DNA from: Clostridia bacterium
Lineage (GTDB): Bacteria > Bacillota > Clostridia > Oscillospirales > CAG-272
Assembly (NCBI GenBank): GCA_017461475.1
Contig: JAFTXX010000050.1
Coordinates: 1 to 64,000 of the forward strand
Direction: 5' to 3'
DNA: 64,000 nt
The notes beneath the pieces were generated by a model. That model made no database searches. It saw only the letters and a program-made list of their open reading frames with translations, and had not been told where the DNA came from. Of this stretch, positions 36,160 through 45,245 are shown one piece after another; position 1 is the first letter of the stretch, and every line of letters begins with the position of its first letter. Position numbers and translations under genes: made by a program.

Positions 36160-37146
36160 TTATTTCTGTATTGCTATATCATATTCTACAATCGCAATAA
36201 CTTTTGCACTTATAGTATCTGAATCGGGCTGCATAACTTCAATGGTAAAATATGAATCAACAGATTCATCGGTAAAACTGTGAATCACATTACAAATACG
36301 TCCAACCTCATTTTTTTCCATGCATAGTGGCACTTTCAATACAAAAAGCAATGCTTTTGCGCCATGCAATGATGTGTTAAGTAAATTATTAAATGAAGCT
36401 CTATATCTAAGAGTATCTAATCCATTTTCCTTTAATGAAATCGCTGATGCCATATGGACAACGCCAGGAAGCGAAATCACACGACATATATCATTCCATG
36501 TTGCATTAAAATACTCCTCATGAAGCATGTCCAATATTCTATTTAGAAAGAACACGCCAACAAGCGTTTCTTTACAAATATCTGCATTGAATAGACAGCT
36601 TTTTTGATACCAACGATAAAACTCTACTTGTTCAAACACATACTCGTCTATTAGATAACCATTTGACACGCTCCATTGACAGAATTGATTATTAGGTTCT
36701 TGATATTGCGGCACCACTTTTTGCGGAATGACTACGGTTGCAATAGTGTATAATATCCAATCAATAGTAGTGTTTATTTCTTTTTTTCTTTTTCGGTCAA
36801 TTTTTCCAAACGGCTTAAGAACAATTCCAAGAACCAATATATTCAGTGACTTTAAAAACTCTGCAATACGAGGAATAACATTCGGTTTCGGCAAATCTAA
36901 CGGATTGGTAACGATAAAAACTATATCACTATCCTTAACCGATTTTTTCAGCTTTCCTTTTATTCTTTCAACCGTGTCTGTTTCAGAAAGCCTTTTGCTA
37001 AGTTGTATTTTGTTTTCAATAGATACGGTATTTAGCAAAGTTTTATTAGTATCTACAGCAATCACTTTTGAACTTTTTACTTCTCTTTCATATGCTTCAA
37101 TTACGGAAATGCCATATGCACCTATTCCTATTACTACTGCGTTCAA
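36160..37146 (-). CDS. Degenerate FtsZ-like protein lacking GTPase motifs
   Basis: 328 aa. The fold can be followed along its length against the neighbouring FtsZ: VVIGIGAYGISVIEAYE for the first strand and loop, IAVDTNKTLL for T3, LNILVLGIVLKPFGKIDRKR for ILTVAVVTLPFSFEGNKR, and a matching C-terminal sheet (GAKALLFVLKVPL). The GGGTGTG signature is replaced by VTNPLDLPKP, and the synergy loop NxDxxD by N214-A-T216-W-N-D219, so one catalytic aspartate is gone. It is unlikely to hydrolyse GTP. A TTG start follows AAGGA at seven bases. Probably a non-catalytic partner or cap of the active FtsZ. Confidence 0.78.
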   Translation of the reverse strand: MNAVVIGIGAYGISVIEAYEREVKSSKVIAVDTNKTLLNTVSIENKIQLSKRLSETDTVERIKGKLKKSVKDSDIVFIVTNPLDLPKPNVIPRIAEFLKSLNILVLGIVLKPFGKIDRKRKKEINTTIDWILYTIATVVIPQKVVPQYQEPNNQFCQWSVSNGYLIDEYVFEQVEFYRWYQKSCLFNADICKETLVGVFFLNRILDMLHEEYFNATWNDICRVISLPGVVHMASAISLKENGLDTLRYRASFNNLLNTSLHGAKALLFVLKVPLCMEKNEVGRICNVIHSFTDESVDSYFTIEVMQPDSDTISAKVIAIVEYDIAIQK

Positions 37147-37161
37147 TCAATTATCCTTACT

Positions 37162-37593
37162 CTATTTTATAATCTTATTTAAGTCAATTCCATCAATATC
37201 AGCGTGTTTTCCATCCGATATTACGGTGTCAAATTTTTTATTTACTTTTTTCTTATGAATCAAAACAAGAATCTCCTTACCATTCATATCAGTGCCTTTG
37301 TGTGCGGAGTATTCCTTTATATCATTTTTCAACAATCCACCTGCCAGCAAACTGCCAAGTCCGAATATCCAAACCAACGGATTATATAAATTAAGAACTA
37401 ACAAACCTGTAATACCTGCAGTTTTTAAAATGTTTTTTGCTTTCCCTTTATTTTGATTCAATTTGAGCTCTTTGTCCAGCTCAATTAAAAGTTGATTCCT
37501 TAAAACAATAGCTTCTTTCTTTTCTTTAACACAATCTATAAAGTCATTTCTTGTAGTTGGTATATTCGCTACATATGTAAAATTCTTTCTCAT
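37162..37593 (-). CDS. Membrane-hairpin protein with coiled-coil start
   Basis: 143 aa. A soluble N-terminus with a charged helix (KEKKEAIVLRNQLLIELDKE), then a hydrophobic hairpin (TAGITGLLVLNLYN and IFGLGSLLAGGLL, about 60-95) and a basic C-terminal domain. AAAGGA lies eight bases before the ATG at 37593; the longer in-frame start lacks a ribosome site. It lies 15 bases before the pseudo-FtsZ gene. The arrangement suggests a membrane anchor or regulator for the FtsZ pair. Confidence 0.72.
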   Translation of the reverse strand: MRKNFTYVANIPTTRNDFIDCVKEKKEAIVLRNQLLIELDKELKLNQNKGKAKNILKTAGITGLLVLNLYNPLVWIFGLGSLLAGGLLKNDIKEYSAHKGTDMNGKEILVLIHKKKVNKKFDTVISDGKHADIDGIDLNKIIK

Positions 37594-37615
37594 ACCGTGC
37601 TTCCTTTCAGACTTA

Positions 37616-37759
37616 TTACTTTTCTTCATTTATACTGTCTGTTTTCTCGTTGCATTCAGGTTCTTTCGTAGACGTCTCATTACCACTAAAAAATCCTTCA
37701 GAATTTCTATTCGTATTTTTGAATACAATTTCTTTTAATCGTTCAAATAAGGACTTCAT
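37616..37759 (-). CDS. 47-aa protein with amphipathic N-terminal helix
   Basis: Starts MKSLFERLKEIVFKNTN and continues as a short acidic, disordered tail. GGAGG stands five bases before the ATG. The first 13 residues can form an amphipathic helix (hydrophobic face L4, F5, L8, I11, V12, F13) like membrane-targeting helices of division proteins; that comparison is structural inference only. It lies between the Mor-like regulator and the membrane-hairpin gene. Confidence 0.7.
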   Translation of the reverse strand: MKSLFERLKEIVFKNTNRNSEGFFSGNETSTKEPECNEKTDSINEEK

Positions 37760-37800
37760 ATGAACCTCCACAAATACATTAAATACTAGAATGATGCCAA

Positions 37801-38076
37801 TTATTCATCATCAATATCCACAGACTCCAAACTGTCCTGTATCATTCTGCGAATGGTTCTCTCGGAGTAGTCATATTTCTGTGCTAACTCTCGGATATTT
37901 GTGCCATCGTATTCTTTGATTACACTAAGCTGAATCAGATGTGGATTGTAAAGACGTACAGGGAAAGTTACCTGTTGTCCTTTGAAACGCAGATAAATTT
38001 TCAATGTAGCATCGAGTCCTATCATCTCGCTGATTTCTTTGTACACTGAGTTGTATAATTCAGACTCTTTTTCCAA
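37801..38076 (-). CDS. Mor-family transcription regulator
   Basis: 91 aa. MIGLDATLKIYLRFKGQQVTF and the C-terminal helix-turn-helix (NIRELAQKYDYSERTIRRMI) match the Mor/C-type activators of phages, widespread on Clostridial islands. It starts with TTG, seven bases after GGGAGG. First gene of the right operon and the obvious candidate regulator of the FtsZ genes. Confidence 0.82.
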   Translation of the reverse strand: MEKESELYNSVYKEISEMIGLDATLKIYLRFKGQQVTFPVRLYNPHLIQLSVIKEYDGTNIRELAQKYDYSERTIRRMIQDSLESVDIDDE

Positions 38077-38092
38077 GGTTTTCCCTCCCTTT

Positions 38093-38122
38093 TTGACAAT
38101 TTTATCACTATGATATTGTCAA
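38093..38122. promoter_or_regulatory. Inverted repeat upstream of the Mor-like gene
   Basis: TTGACAAT (38093-38100) and ATTGTCAA (38115-38122) are perfect 8-bp arms separated by 14 bases, 17 bases before the start codon. A likely operator for autoregulation. I could not place a convincing -10 box. Confidence 0.55.
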
Positions 38123-38573
38123 GTAAAATGCAATTTACATTATGTTTGTCACAAAACAAAAAAGCAAGCAAATGCTTTTCTGCACTTACTTGCTCTTAGT
38201 TTGTGAGTAGAAAAACTCACCGTTTTTTCTTACCCAAAGCATTTAGTTTTTGTCTTCTTTTGTAGATGATTTTTATTATTTATCTCTCTACTGCAGAAGT
38301 AGTGGGAATTTGGGAATTTTGTAGAGATTTTTTGTATTTGTCTTCCCTTGTGTCGCTGATTTGTGCACCTGTTTTTCCCGATGCTTCTCCCGATGTTATG
38401 GACTTTCCCCACTCGTATTTAGGAATCCCTGTGACACCAACTCTACACCACACCCCAAGCAAAGATTATTTTGACAGCATTTTGAGTAGTTCGTCGGCAA
38501 ATGGTCGGCAAAAAACAAGCAAAAAGTCCGAGATTGCTTGCCTTTACTTGCTGATTACCATTTATTCCCATGT
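38123..38573. other. Non-coding right arm of the element
   Basis: About 450 bases without a supported gene. A GTGAGT/ACTCAC hairpin followed by CGTTTTTT lies near 38205-38231, and several TTACTTGCT or GCAAGCAA words recur close to attR, possibly integrase arm sites. The plus-strand reading frame here has no ribosome site and runs through attR, so I do not call it a gene. Confidence 0.5.
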
Positions 38574-38620
38574 GCTCATAACCCGAAGGTCGTGTGGTTC
38601 AAATCCCGCCCCCGCAACCA
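38574..38620 (+). other. attR: right 47-bp attachment repeat
   Basis: An exact copy of the 3' 47 bases of tRNA-fMet, without its 5' part. It marks the original chromosomal end of the tRNA. Confidence 0.92.
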
Positions 38621-38621
38621 C

Positions 38622-38661
38622 AAAAGTGCGTAATCGTTGATACAAACGGTTACGCACTTTT
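38622..38661 (+). terminator. Orphaned original terminator of the tRNA unit
   Basis: AAAAGTGCGTAA pairs with TTACGCACTTTT, then TATATTTTT. It begins one base after the attR CCA, where the tRNA-fMet message would have ended before the insertion. Confidence 0.85.
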
Positions 38662-38697
38662 ATATTTTTCCTATTGAAAAAGCATTGTGATACAAAG

Positions 38698-38750
38698 AGT
38701 TCTGGTAACAGGGGGTTCAAATTGAGCCTCTTGCTACCAGAACTTTTTTG
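38698..38750 (+). terminator. Second terminator-like hairpin beyond attR
   Basis: AGTTCTGGTA (38698-38707) and TACCAGAACT (38735-38744) with a 27-base loop, followed by TTTTTT. Confidence 0.65.
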
Positions 38751-38815
38751 CTTTCCAGAGAAATACATACATTTTTATGATTTTCAAACGAACCCCCTGC
38801 TGAGGAAAAATTTGA

Positions 38816-39022
38816 TTGTACGGTGAACAATTTGAAAGTTTAGGGAAAAACTTAATTGTTTATGTTTCCTCTGTTTCCGTTGTCGATTGCGTTTTTTGGA
38901 AAGCATATCCTTCCTGCAAATCCGTGAAGCAAATGAAGGAAAAAAACAAGGGCTTCTACACTGGTACGCGCGACGAGCTTATTTCAATGGGCTACGATCC
39001 GTATTGCAACTGCCATCCGTAA
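38816..39022 (+). pseudogene. Fragment of a cysteine-rich, Ada/nuclease-tail-like domain
   Basis: The last 30 codons (SCKSVKQMKEKNKGFYTG, then ISMGYDPYCNCHP) resemble the C-terminal metal-binding tail found after thermonuclease and Ada-like domains. The part upstream in the same frame has no plausible protein character, no good ribosome site and begins right after the hairpin. I read it as the stub of a lost gene. Confidence 0.5.
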
Positions 39023-39033
39023 TTGAAAAACTT

Positions 39034-39060
39034 CCCCGATAGCACCAATTGCTATCGGGG
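39034..39060. terminator. Terminator after the SLH gene
   Basis: Perfect 10-bp stem CCCCGATAGC/GCTATCGGGG with a seven-base loop, followed on the minus strand by AAGTTTTTC. It closes the long surface/catabolic run. Confidence 0.82.
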
Positions 39061-39082
39061 ATTGTTATCATGCACAATATTC

Positions 39083-40888
39083 TTATTCCACGCGCTCGCT
39101 TTTGAGTGCAATGCGGGTGAAGATTACACATGCCTCGCTTCTGGCAATCTCGTCATTCGGGCGATATGTACCCTTGCCGGCATCGCCGCTGACTATGCCT
39201 GCCTTATAAAGCTTTGCCACGGCATTGTAGCAACCCATGTCACTCGTTACATCAACCGCTGCTCCGCTTACCTCACCGGCATACTCACTTTCCGGAAGAA
39301 TATTGGCAAATACAATTGCCATTTCTCCACGGGTAATGTTCTTACCGTAATCGGCAAACTGTCCTACGGAAATAATACCATTCTCAAGGCAATAGTTGAC
39401 ATACGGTGTATACCACTGCTCGCCGTCCTTTGTCGCAGGAACACTCTTGCCAAAATATGTAGTGTGAATATTAGCCGCAGCAGTAAGTGCCTGCGCTACT
39501 GTGAACTTGTTGTCCGGAGAGAACTTAGCAGCACTTGTACCGTTAGCGAGCTCATACTCATAAGCGTTCTTCACATAAGAGTAAAACCAGTGATTTATAG
39601 ACACATCCGTAAATCTCTCATCATATGCACGCTTCTTTTCAAATCCAACCGCCTTGTCCTTAGGCACAATGACGATACCATCGCCTTCAATTGTATCAAA
39701 ACCAATTTCGGCAGTTTCGAATACTACGGTACCGCCATTTTCAACCACAAGCTTCATATTATAAAGCTGGCGAGTCATAAAAATGACATTTTCTCCAATA
39801 GTAAGTTTGCCGCCGCTTGCAACCTTAATTGCATTCTGAGTGCTCTCTTGGAACAAAATAATGTTTTCGAGTCGAACCTCGCCTGCTATTGTGAGTGTCT
39901 TTCCTGATAGTATCTTGATCATACCGCCTGCAGGATTGTTTGCCGGCTCGGCATTAACATAATTTACACCGCCGTACTCGCCTGTAATGGTAAGCTCGCT
40001 TCCAAGATTGGGAATCGTATAATCGGAACCTATGTATAATCTACCGGTAGAAACGATAGTTCCTCCACCGCGAACGATATGCATTGCAGCATTTTCTGTA
40101 TTCACATTGCCAAATGTTTTCTTTTGTGTAGAAGATGTAAGACCGTCGTTGGTGTCTTTACCTGCATTAAAATCAATATATGTTACACCCGGCTGTACAT
40201 CGGAATAGTCAACGGTTTCTTCCTGCTTTACAGTCTGCTTAACCTTATTATAGTCGTAACTATAATCTTCGATAACTTCGCCGCCGTTGTTCTCTACATC
40301 AAACTCTCCGCCGCCAAGGATAAGACGCGAGCCTGCCTCAACAACGATCTTGACATTGGCGCCCGTCTTAGACATGGTTTCAACATTTTCTCCCATAACA
40401 AGCGTAGCGCCGCCTGTGACTACAAATGTTGTAGCAGCAGCATATTCCTGAAAAATGATTATATCATCAAAGATTACATCGCTTTGAATCGTAAATGTTA
40501 CTCCGGATGCCATCTTAAATGCGCAGCTTGGATTGTTTGCCGGCTCCGAATTCTTATAATTTGTACCTGCATAATTCGAGGTGATCAATAACGGTGTGGA
40601 AAGTTTAGGAAGAGTGTACTTAGCGCCAACATAACCTTTTCCACATACAACAATGGTACCGCCTTTAGGCACCAGACCGAGTACACCGCTTCCGTTTGTT
40701 TTACCCCAACTGTTTTTCGCAGAAGAAGCTGAGAATCCCGATGCATCGTTAGAACCGGAAAAGCTCATAAATCCCACATCGTCTTGCGTAATATATGGGA
40801 GGTCTTGTGGCTCTGCTGCAGCAATTGAAAAAGGTATAGCCAATACGATCAACAATATCCCCAGAATAATATATACTCTTTTTTTCAT
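39083..40888 (-). CDS. Secreted SLH-domain protein with duplicated beta-helix-like region
   Basis: 601 aa. Signal peptide (1-24, ending AAA-EP). Two copies of a parallel-beta-like module (about 60-200 and 270-400), both starting GGTIV and containing EPANNP and a GENV turn, form the body. The C-terminal 180 residues carry three SLH repeats (FTDVSINHWFYSYVKNAYEY; GEQWYTPYVNYCLENGII; MGCYNAVAKLYKAGIVSG) that bind the wall. Immediately follows the GH43-like gene (14 bases). Likely a surface-anchored glycan-binding protein. Confidence 0.82.
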   Translation of the reverse strand: MKKRVYIILGILLIVLAIPFSIAAAEPQDLPYITQDDVGFMSFSGSNDASGFSASSAKNSWGKTNGSGVLGLVPKGGTIVVCGKGYVGAKYTLPKLSTPLLITSNYAGTNYKNSEPANNPSCAFKMASGVTFTIQSDVIFDDIIIFQEYAAATTFVVTGGATLVMGENVETMSKTGANVKIVVEAGSRLILGGGEFDVENNGGEVIEDYSYDYNKVKQTVKQEETVDYSDVQPGVTYIDFNAGKDTNDGLTSSTQKKTFGNVNTENAAMHIVRGGGTIVSTGRLYIGSDYTIPNLGSELTITGEYGGVNYVNAEPANNPAGGMIKILSGKTLTIAGEVRLENIILFQESTQNAIKVASGGKLTIGENVIFMTRQLYNMKLVVENGGTVVFETAEIGFDTIEGDGIVIVPKDKAVGFEKKRAYDERFTDVSINHWFYSYVKNAYEYELANGTSAAKFSPDNKFTVAQALTAAANIHTTYFGKSVPATKDGEQWYTPYVNYCLENGIISVGQFADYGKNITRGEMAIVFANILPESEYAGEVSGAAVDVTSDMGCYNAVAKLYKAGIVSGDAGKGTYRPNDEIARSEACVIFTRIALKSERVE

Positions 40889-40902
40889 TTTCGATAGCCT
40901 CC

Positions 40903-42963
40903 TTATCTGCCAAAGCCTTTGATTGCATCAATAATGCTGATTTTGTTATAAATGCTGAATACGGTATCCTGGCTATAAGGACCGCCGTTCATATCAACCG
41001 TAGTTCCGTCAAGTGTCCAAGGCTGAATAAAGACATACCGTCCGTCTCTCTCCCAGGTAAGATATGCGTGGTAAATCATCCAGCGATTGCCTTCTGCATC
41101 CGTAGTATATGCAGCATGTCCGGGACCGAAAATGCCGTTTTGATGTGTAAATACAGGCTCCGGAGATTTTATCCAGTTGTCCTTGACAAGCGGATCGGCT
41201 CCCTCCTTAAGTGTAAGAGTGGCAAGGCAATAATAGTTCGTCCAATATCCACTTGCAGAGTAGATAATCATAATCTCTCCGTTATCACCGTATACCGCGG
41301 TTGCTCCTTCAACCACTTTGGGATAAGCTGCACCGGTGCTTGCATTATACGCATAACCGTGCATCTCCCACGGATAATCCGAAACACAGATAACCTTTCC
41401 TTCACCTTCAATGGTATATGGATTTACAAGTTTTGCTATATTAAGTGTTTGGTGGAAATCCGCTGTTCCTCTTCCTTTTTCACCTGTCCAGGTAAGATAA
41501 GTGCTTCCGTTCGCTCTGAGAAGCGACTGACCTATCGCCCATTCATTATCGTTATACACAACCATCTTCACAGGCTCGTTAACCTTGCCTGTAATGGGAG
41601 AACCGTACTGTCCGCATCCGTCATCGGTAAGTGCACGTACGGTGTAAAGACGGTGGTTGGGATTCTCTCCGTTATCGGCACTGAAATAGAGCCACCAACC
41701 TGAAAGCTCCTCGCCGAACTCATCTGCCTCTACATAGTGAAGCTCGGGAGACCAAATTCCACGGGAGTAATACAGATTGCTTTCATTAACCTCGTCTTCT
41801 TTCGGTGCTGTCCAAATAGCAACACCGTCTACATATGCAAGTCCCTCAAGAGTCGGTGACTTGTAGCAGTATATAGTAGCGCCGCTTACCGTGGTCATAT
41901 AATAATATCCGTCACGGTAAATAACCCACGGGTCTGCACCAACGCGAAGCGGGTTTGTAAACTCCGATCTTACTGTATATTCTCCTGCCGCAATCGCGGG
42001 AGAGAGTGTTAATTCGGAAGAGTCAGAGCCTGAAATACTCTCTGCCATTGATATACTTCCACCTGTGATGCTAAGAGAATACTTGCCCTCAAATGTCACG
42101 CTGTTATCCTGGTTTTCATCAAGTCTCTTGCCGTTAAGAGAACCGCCTGTCACATGAATAGCGACATTGCCTGTTACCTTAGGAGTCTGAACGGTATTAT
42201 TTGTTCCGCCTCTTCCTACACCGAAAAGCGAGCCGTAAAAAGTACCGCCTGCGATATTCATTGTAACATTACCGCTATGCTCGTTCATGCCTGTTGCGGC
42301 AGAAAGGTTTGCGCTGGAATCACGCGCTGTAAAGGCACCACCGGTAATATTGACAGTGACATCTCCCGAAATCATACCGAAGGGAGATTTGCCGTCAGCA
42401 CGGCGATTACCGCCTCGAATGTATGAATAATTACCGCTTGCAACTGAAATTGTATAATCGTTTTCAATGCTGATAGCCTTTACATCGTCGGTTGCAAGTA
42501 CATTATATCCGCCAAGAAGTCCTATTGTACCGGTTGTTTCAATGTTATTGCCCATCGTCAGATTGTGACCGCCTGCGGCAATAAACACGGTACCTGATGC
42601 TGCAAGTTTTATATACTCAAATACTGTGTCACCGGACAGAGTAAGCGCTCCAGAAAAAGACAATTTTCCAAGATAGTAATAGTTTTCATCATCTGCGGCT
42701 GTAATTGTAACTGTACCGTCATGCTTTGGAAGCATTGGATTACTGCCAAGATTTATGTAGTTACATACAACTATAGTTCCGTTATCATTCCCTATAAGTT
42801 CATATGCCTGCTCTAAAGTATTTACTGCAGTCTGATATGTTGTACCGTCGTTTGTATCGTTTCCGCTGGATGCAATATATACCGTTTTATCCGCAGCAAA
42901 AACACAAACAGATAACGCTATACAAAGCATAGCAATGACTAGTGCTGCTAAAATCTTTTTCAT
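40903..42963 (-). CDS. Secreted GH43-family glycosidase with beta-helix N-terminus
   Basis: 686 aa. Signal peptide (1-23), then a repetitive beta region (about 25-330) related to the adjacent SLH protein (GTIVVCNYINLGSNPMLP), then a five-bladed GH43 propeller (about 335-670). Candidate catalytic residues are Asp in GADPWVIYRDG, a Glu in WSPELHYVEAD and Glu in VVEGATAVYG; FGPGHAAYT is a further family block. GH43 enzymes release arabinose or xylose from plant polysaccharides. It has no SLH or dockerin of its own. Confidence 0.83.
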   Translation of the reverse strand: MKKILAALVIAMLCIALSVCVFAADKTVYIASSGNDTNDGTTYQTAVNTLEQAYELIGNDNGTIVVCNYINLGSNPMLPKHDGTVTITAADDENYYYLGKLSFSGALTLSGDTVFEYIKLAASGTVFIAAGGHNLTMGNNIETTGTIGLLGGYNVLATDDVKAISIENDYTISVASGNYSYIRGGNRRADGKSPFGMISGDVTVNITGGAFTARDSSANLSAATGMNEHSGNVTMNIAGGTFYGSLFGVGRGGTNNTVQTPKVTGNVAIHVTGGSLNGKRLDENQDNSVTFEGKYSLSITGGSISMAESISGSDSSELTLSPAIAAGEYTVRSEFTNPLRVGADPWVIYRDGYYYMTTVSGATIYCYKSPTLEGLAYVDGVAIWTAPKEDEVNESNLYYSRGIWSPELHYVEADEFGEELSGWWLYFSADNGENPNHRLYTVRALTDDGCGQYGSPITGKVNEPVKMVVYNDNEWAIGQSLLRANGSTYLTWTGEKGRGTADFHQTLNIAKLVNPYTIEGEGKVICVSDYPWEMHGYAYNASTGAAYPKVVEGATAVYGDNGEIMIIYSASGYWTNYYCLATLTLKEGADPLVKDNWIKSPEPVFTHQNGIFGPGHAAYTTDAEGNRWMIYHAYLTWERDGRYVFIQPWTLDGTTVDMNGGPYSQDTVFSIYNKISIIDAIKGFGR

Positions 42964-43050
42964 TTTTCCTCCTAAATAATCCCTGAATTAGTCAAACAAC
43001 AATTTAAAGAACAATCCGCCTTGAACCGAGCAATGCTTAAAACCATGAAG

Positions 43051-45234
43051 CTAAATAAACCTTGCTATCATTTCGTCCTGTAGTTCTTTTGGCAGATCAA
43101 CGAAATGTGCGGAAACGCCCCAAAGGCGAACTATGAGGTCCTTATACTTATCAGGTTCAAGCTGTGCCTGCTTCATAACAGAAGCATCCATGACATTCGG
43201 CTGATGCTGAAGACCGCCGATCCCGAAGTACTCACAAAGCAAGGTTTTGAAAATCTCCTTGCCGTTATTTCCTTTGAAAACGGATGCAAAATAGTTAACC
43301 ATTACGCAATAGTTCCACTGCACAAGTGACGGATCTATTTTTGCCGCAGATTTGAGTGCGGCGGTAGGTCCGTTTTTCATAGTGCCGCTTTCGGGAGTAA
43401 GCGTAACTGCCACCGGAGTATAAGCATTTCTGCCCTCTGGAGTTGCCATGATCTTTGCACCTGCCGGAATGGGATGCGGCTGATGAATACCGCCGAGAAT
43501 CTGTCCGCCAAAATGCGTCTTATATTTTTTACATTCGGTAAGACAGAATTCAAGCAGCTCCTTTGCGATACTGTCAACGTAATCGTCATCATTACCCCAT
43601 TTCGGAGCATTCCAAAGGAGGCTTTTGAGAAGAAGTCCGTCCTCACCTGCAAAGTCATTTTCACAAGCGGCATATACTTCGCCAAGCGTATATCGTTTTT
43701 CGTCAAAAACGATTTTTTTGATTGCCGCAAGTGAATTTACCGTTTCCACCGAGGTGCCGAAGAAAAAGCCTTTTTCCTGAAGCATATAGGGATGAAGCGT
43801 TACGTCAAGTGCTTTATCTATAGTGCCATGGAACAATGCGGATAAGTACGGAAGCGGCGCAATAGCACCCGCCTGAACTCCCCAGCCGTGGTTTTTCACT
43901 CCGTCAAAATAAACTTCGGGATTCCCTTTTGCGAAATTCTCTATGCGTGACTGCCCAAGATTATAGATTTTAAGTTTTCTCTCAATCTCTTTGGCGATTC
44001 TGCTCTTAAACTCTGCGAGGAGCTCCTCAAACGAGCCAAAGTCCCGTTTTGCTTTCAGCATTTCCATAAAAAATGCCGCAAGTCCAAGAGAACCGGCAAG
44101 CCAGAAATCGCCCTTGCCGGGAATGTTGATGTCCTGACAGAGGTCAAAGCCGTACTCTCTTGCATTCTCTATCGGAATGCCTGCACGGTGCAGACTTTCC
44201 ACAAACAAGTCATCGTTATAATAGGACACCTGATTGCAACCGGATATGGTGAGCTCTGCGGCTTTATCCAAAAATTCAGGAGGATTGTTCCTGCTGATAC
44301 GCAAATTGAATTCGGGTTCGGGAAGACGAATTTTGTCTATAGCATTTAAGAACATCATCGTAACTTCGCTTACCGCACTTTCACCGCTGCTAAGCACGCC
44401 GCCGAGTGTTACAACAAGCTGCCCTGAATATTTATTAAGATAGGAAGTCGCAAGGTCTGCCTGGTCATACATCTTGAGAAGCAAGCATTCGATAAGCTGT
44501 TCGGCTTCTTCTCTCGGTGTATCCCGTAGGAACTTATTCAGTATAACGTCAAGCCTGCCATAGTTGATAAAACAAAAGCTTTCTATGATAGTTCCGAGAT
44601 GTGCAAACCACAAAAGCTGAATTGCTTCATGGAAGGTTTCGGGCGGCTCTGCGCTGATTTTTTTGCAAACACCGGCGATCTTAAGCAAGTCGTTTTTGTC
44701 ATCGCCGCTTGCGCTCTCTGCAAGTCGCAATGCTTCATCTCTGTAGCGAATTATAAGTGTTTTAAGTCCTTTATACGCTACGATAACGCTATTCAAAAAA
44801 TCGATATTTACTGCATGCAAAGAAGCGTCGTTTTTTCTTTCTTCCGCTTCGTTTAATATACCGTCAATTCCCTTATCCAGAATAATAGCAAAATCCGGAG
44901 TATAGTGCGTTTTGTTCAGATAACTTTTATCAACGCCAAAGCGTGCAAGTTCTTGTTCATTTACATATGGAATTTTTGTATCAAGTGAATATGCGAAAAC
45001 ATCGTGTCCGTCTTCATTGCCCGCATTGGCTCTGTAAAAAGTCCTTGTACCGACAATGAGTTCTTTCTCGCCTATGAAAACGGGCATGTTTTCAAAAATC
45101 CATGCGAGCGCCATTGCCTTTCTTTCAGGCAAACTGCACTTTGCATCCGAAACAGACACCTTCGGTATAGGTGTTCTACAAATTTTATTTTTGGCAGATA
45201 CGGTCTGCTCTTTTAAAAACTCTGTTCTTGTCAT
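43051..45234 (-). CDS. Divergent glycyl radical enzyme
   Basis: 727 aa, shorter than PFL or diol dehydratases (about 780-850). The C-terminal radical site reads RLWGVSAHFVDLP with Gly706; most family members have a small residue before that glycine, here Trp. The thiyl cysteine is probably C366 in DLCQDINIPGKG, where the common GCVE motif is changed to C-Q-D, removing the usual general-base glutamate. It probably makes a different reaction from known diol or choline lyases. GAGG lies nine bases before the ATG chosen. Its activase is upstream. Confidence 0.85.
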   Translation of the reverse strand: MTRTEFLKEQTVSAKNKICRTPIPKVSVSDAKCSLPERKAMALAWIFENMPVFIGEKELIVGTRTFYRANAGNEDGHDVFAYSLDTKIPYVNEQELARFGVDKSYLNKTHYTPDFAIILDKGIDGILNEAEERKNDASLHAVNIDFLNSVIVAYKGLKTLIIRYRDEALRLAESASGDDKNDLLKIAGVCKKISAEPPETFHEAIQLLWFAHLGTIIESFCFINYGRLDVILNKFLRDTPREEAEQLIECLLLKMYDQADLATSYLNKYSGQLVVTLGGVLSSGESAVSEVTMMFLNAIDKIRLPEPEFNLRISRNNPPEFLDKAAELTISGCNQVSYYNDDLFVESLHRAGIPIENAREYGFDLCQDINIPGKGDFWLAGSLGLAAFFMEMLKAKRDFGSFEELLAEFKSRIAKEIERKLKIYNLGQSRIENFAKGNPEVYFDGVKNHGWGVQAGAIAPLPYLSALFHGTIDKALDVTLHPYMLQEKGFFFGTSVETVNSLAAIKKIVFDEKRYTLGEVYAACENDFAGEDGLLLKSLLWNAPKWGNDDDYVDSIAKELLEFCLTECKKYKTHFGGQILGGIHQPHPIPAGAKIMATPEGRNAYTPVAVTLTPESGTMKNGPTAALKSAAKIDPSLVQWNYCVMVNYFASVFKGNNGKEIFKTLLCEYFGIGGLQHQPNVMDASVMKQAQLEPDKYKDLIVRLWGVSAHFVDLPKELQDEMIARFI

Positions 45235-45245
45235 AGTATTCCGCC

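Noticed and set aside
38266..38640. 124-aa plus-strand reading frame in the element right arm
   Set aside because: No ribosome site, atypical composition, and it runs through attR. I treat the region as non-coding arm DNA.
38562..38768. 68-aa minus-strand reading frame over attR
   Set aside because: Again contains GFEPHDLRVMS, the antisense translation of the 47-bp tRNA repeat. No ribosome site.
39023..39907. 294-aa plus-strand frame
   Set aside because: Antisense to the SLH domains of the 39083-40888 gene; cysteine-rich random-looking sequence.
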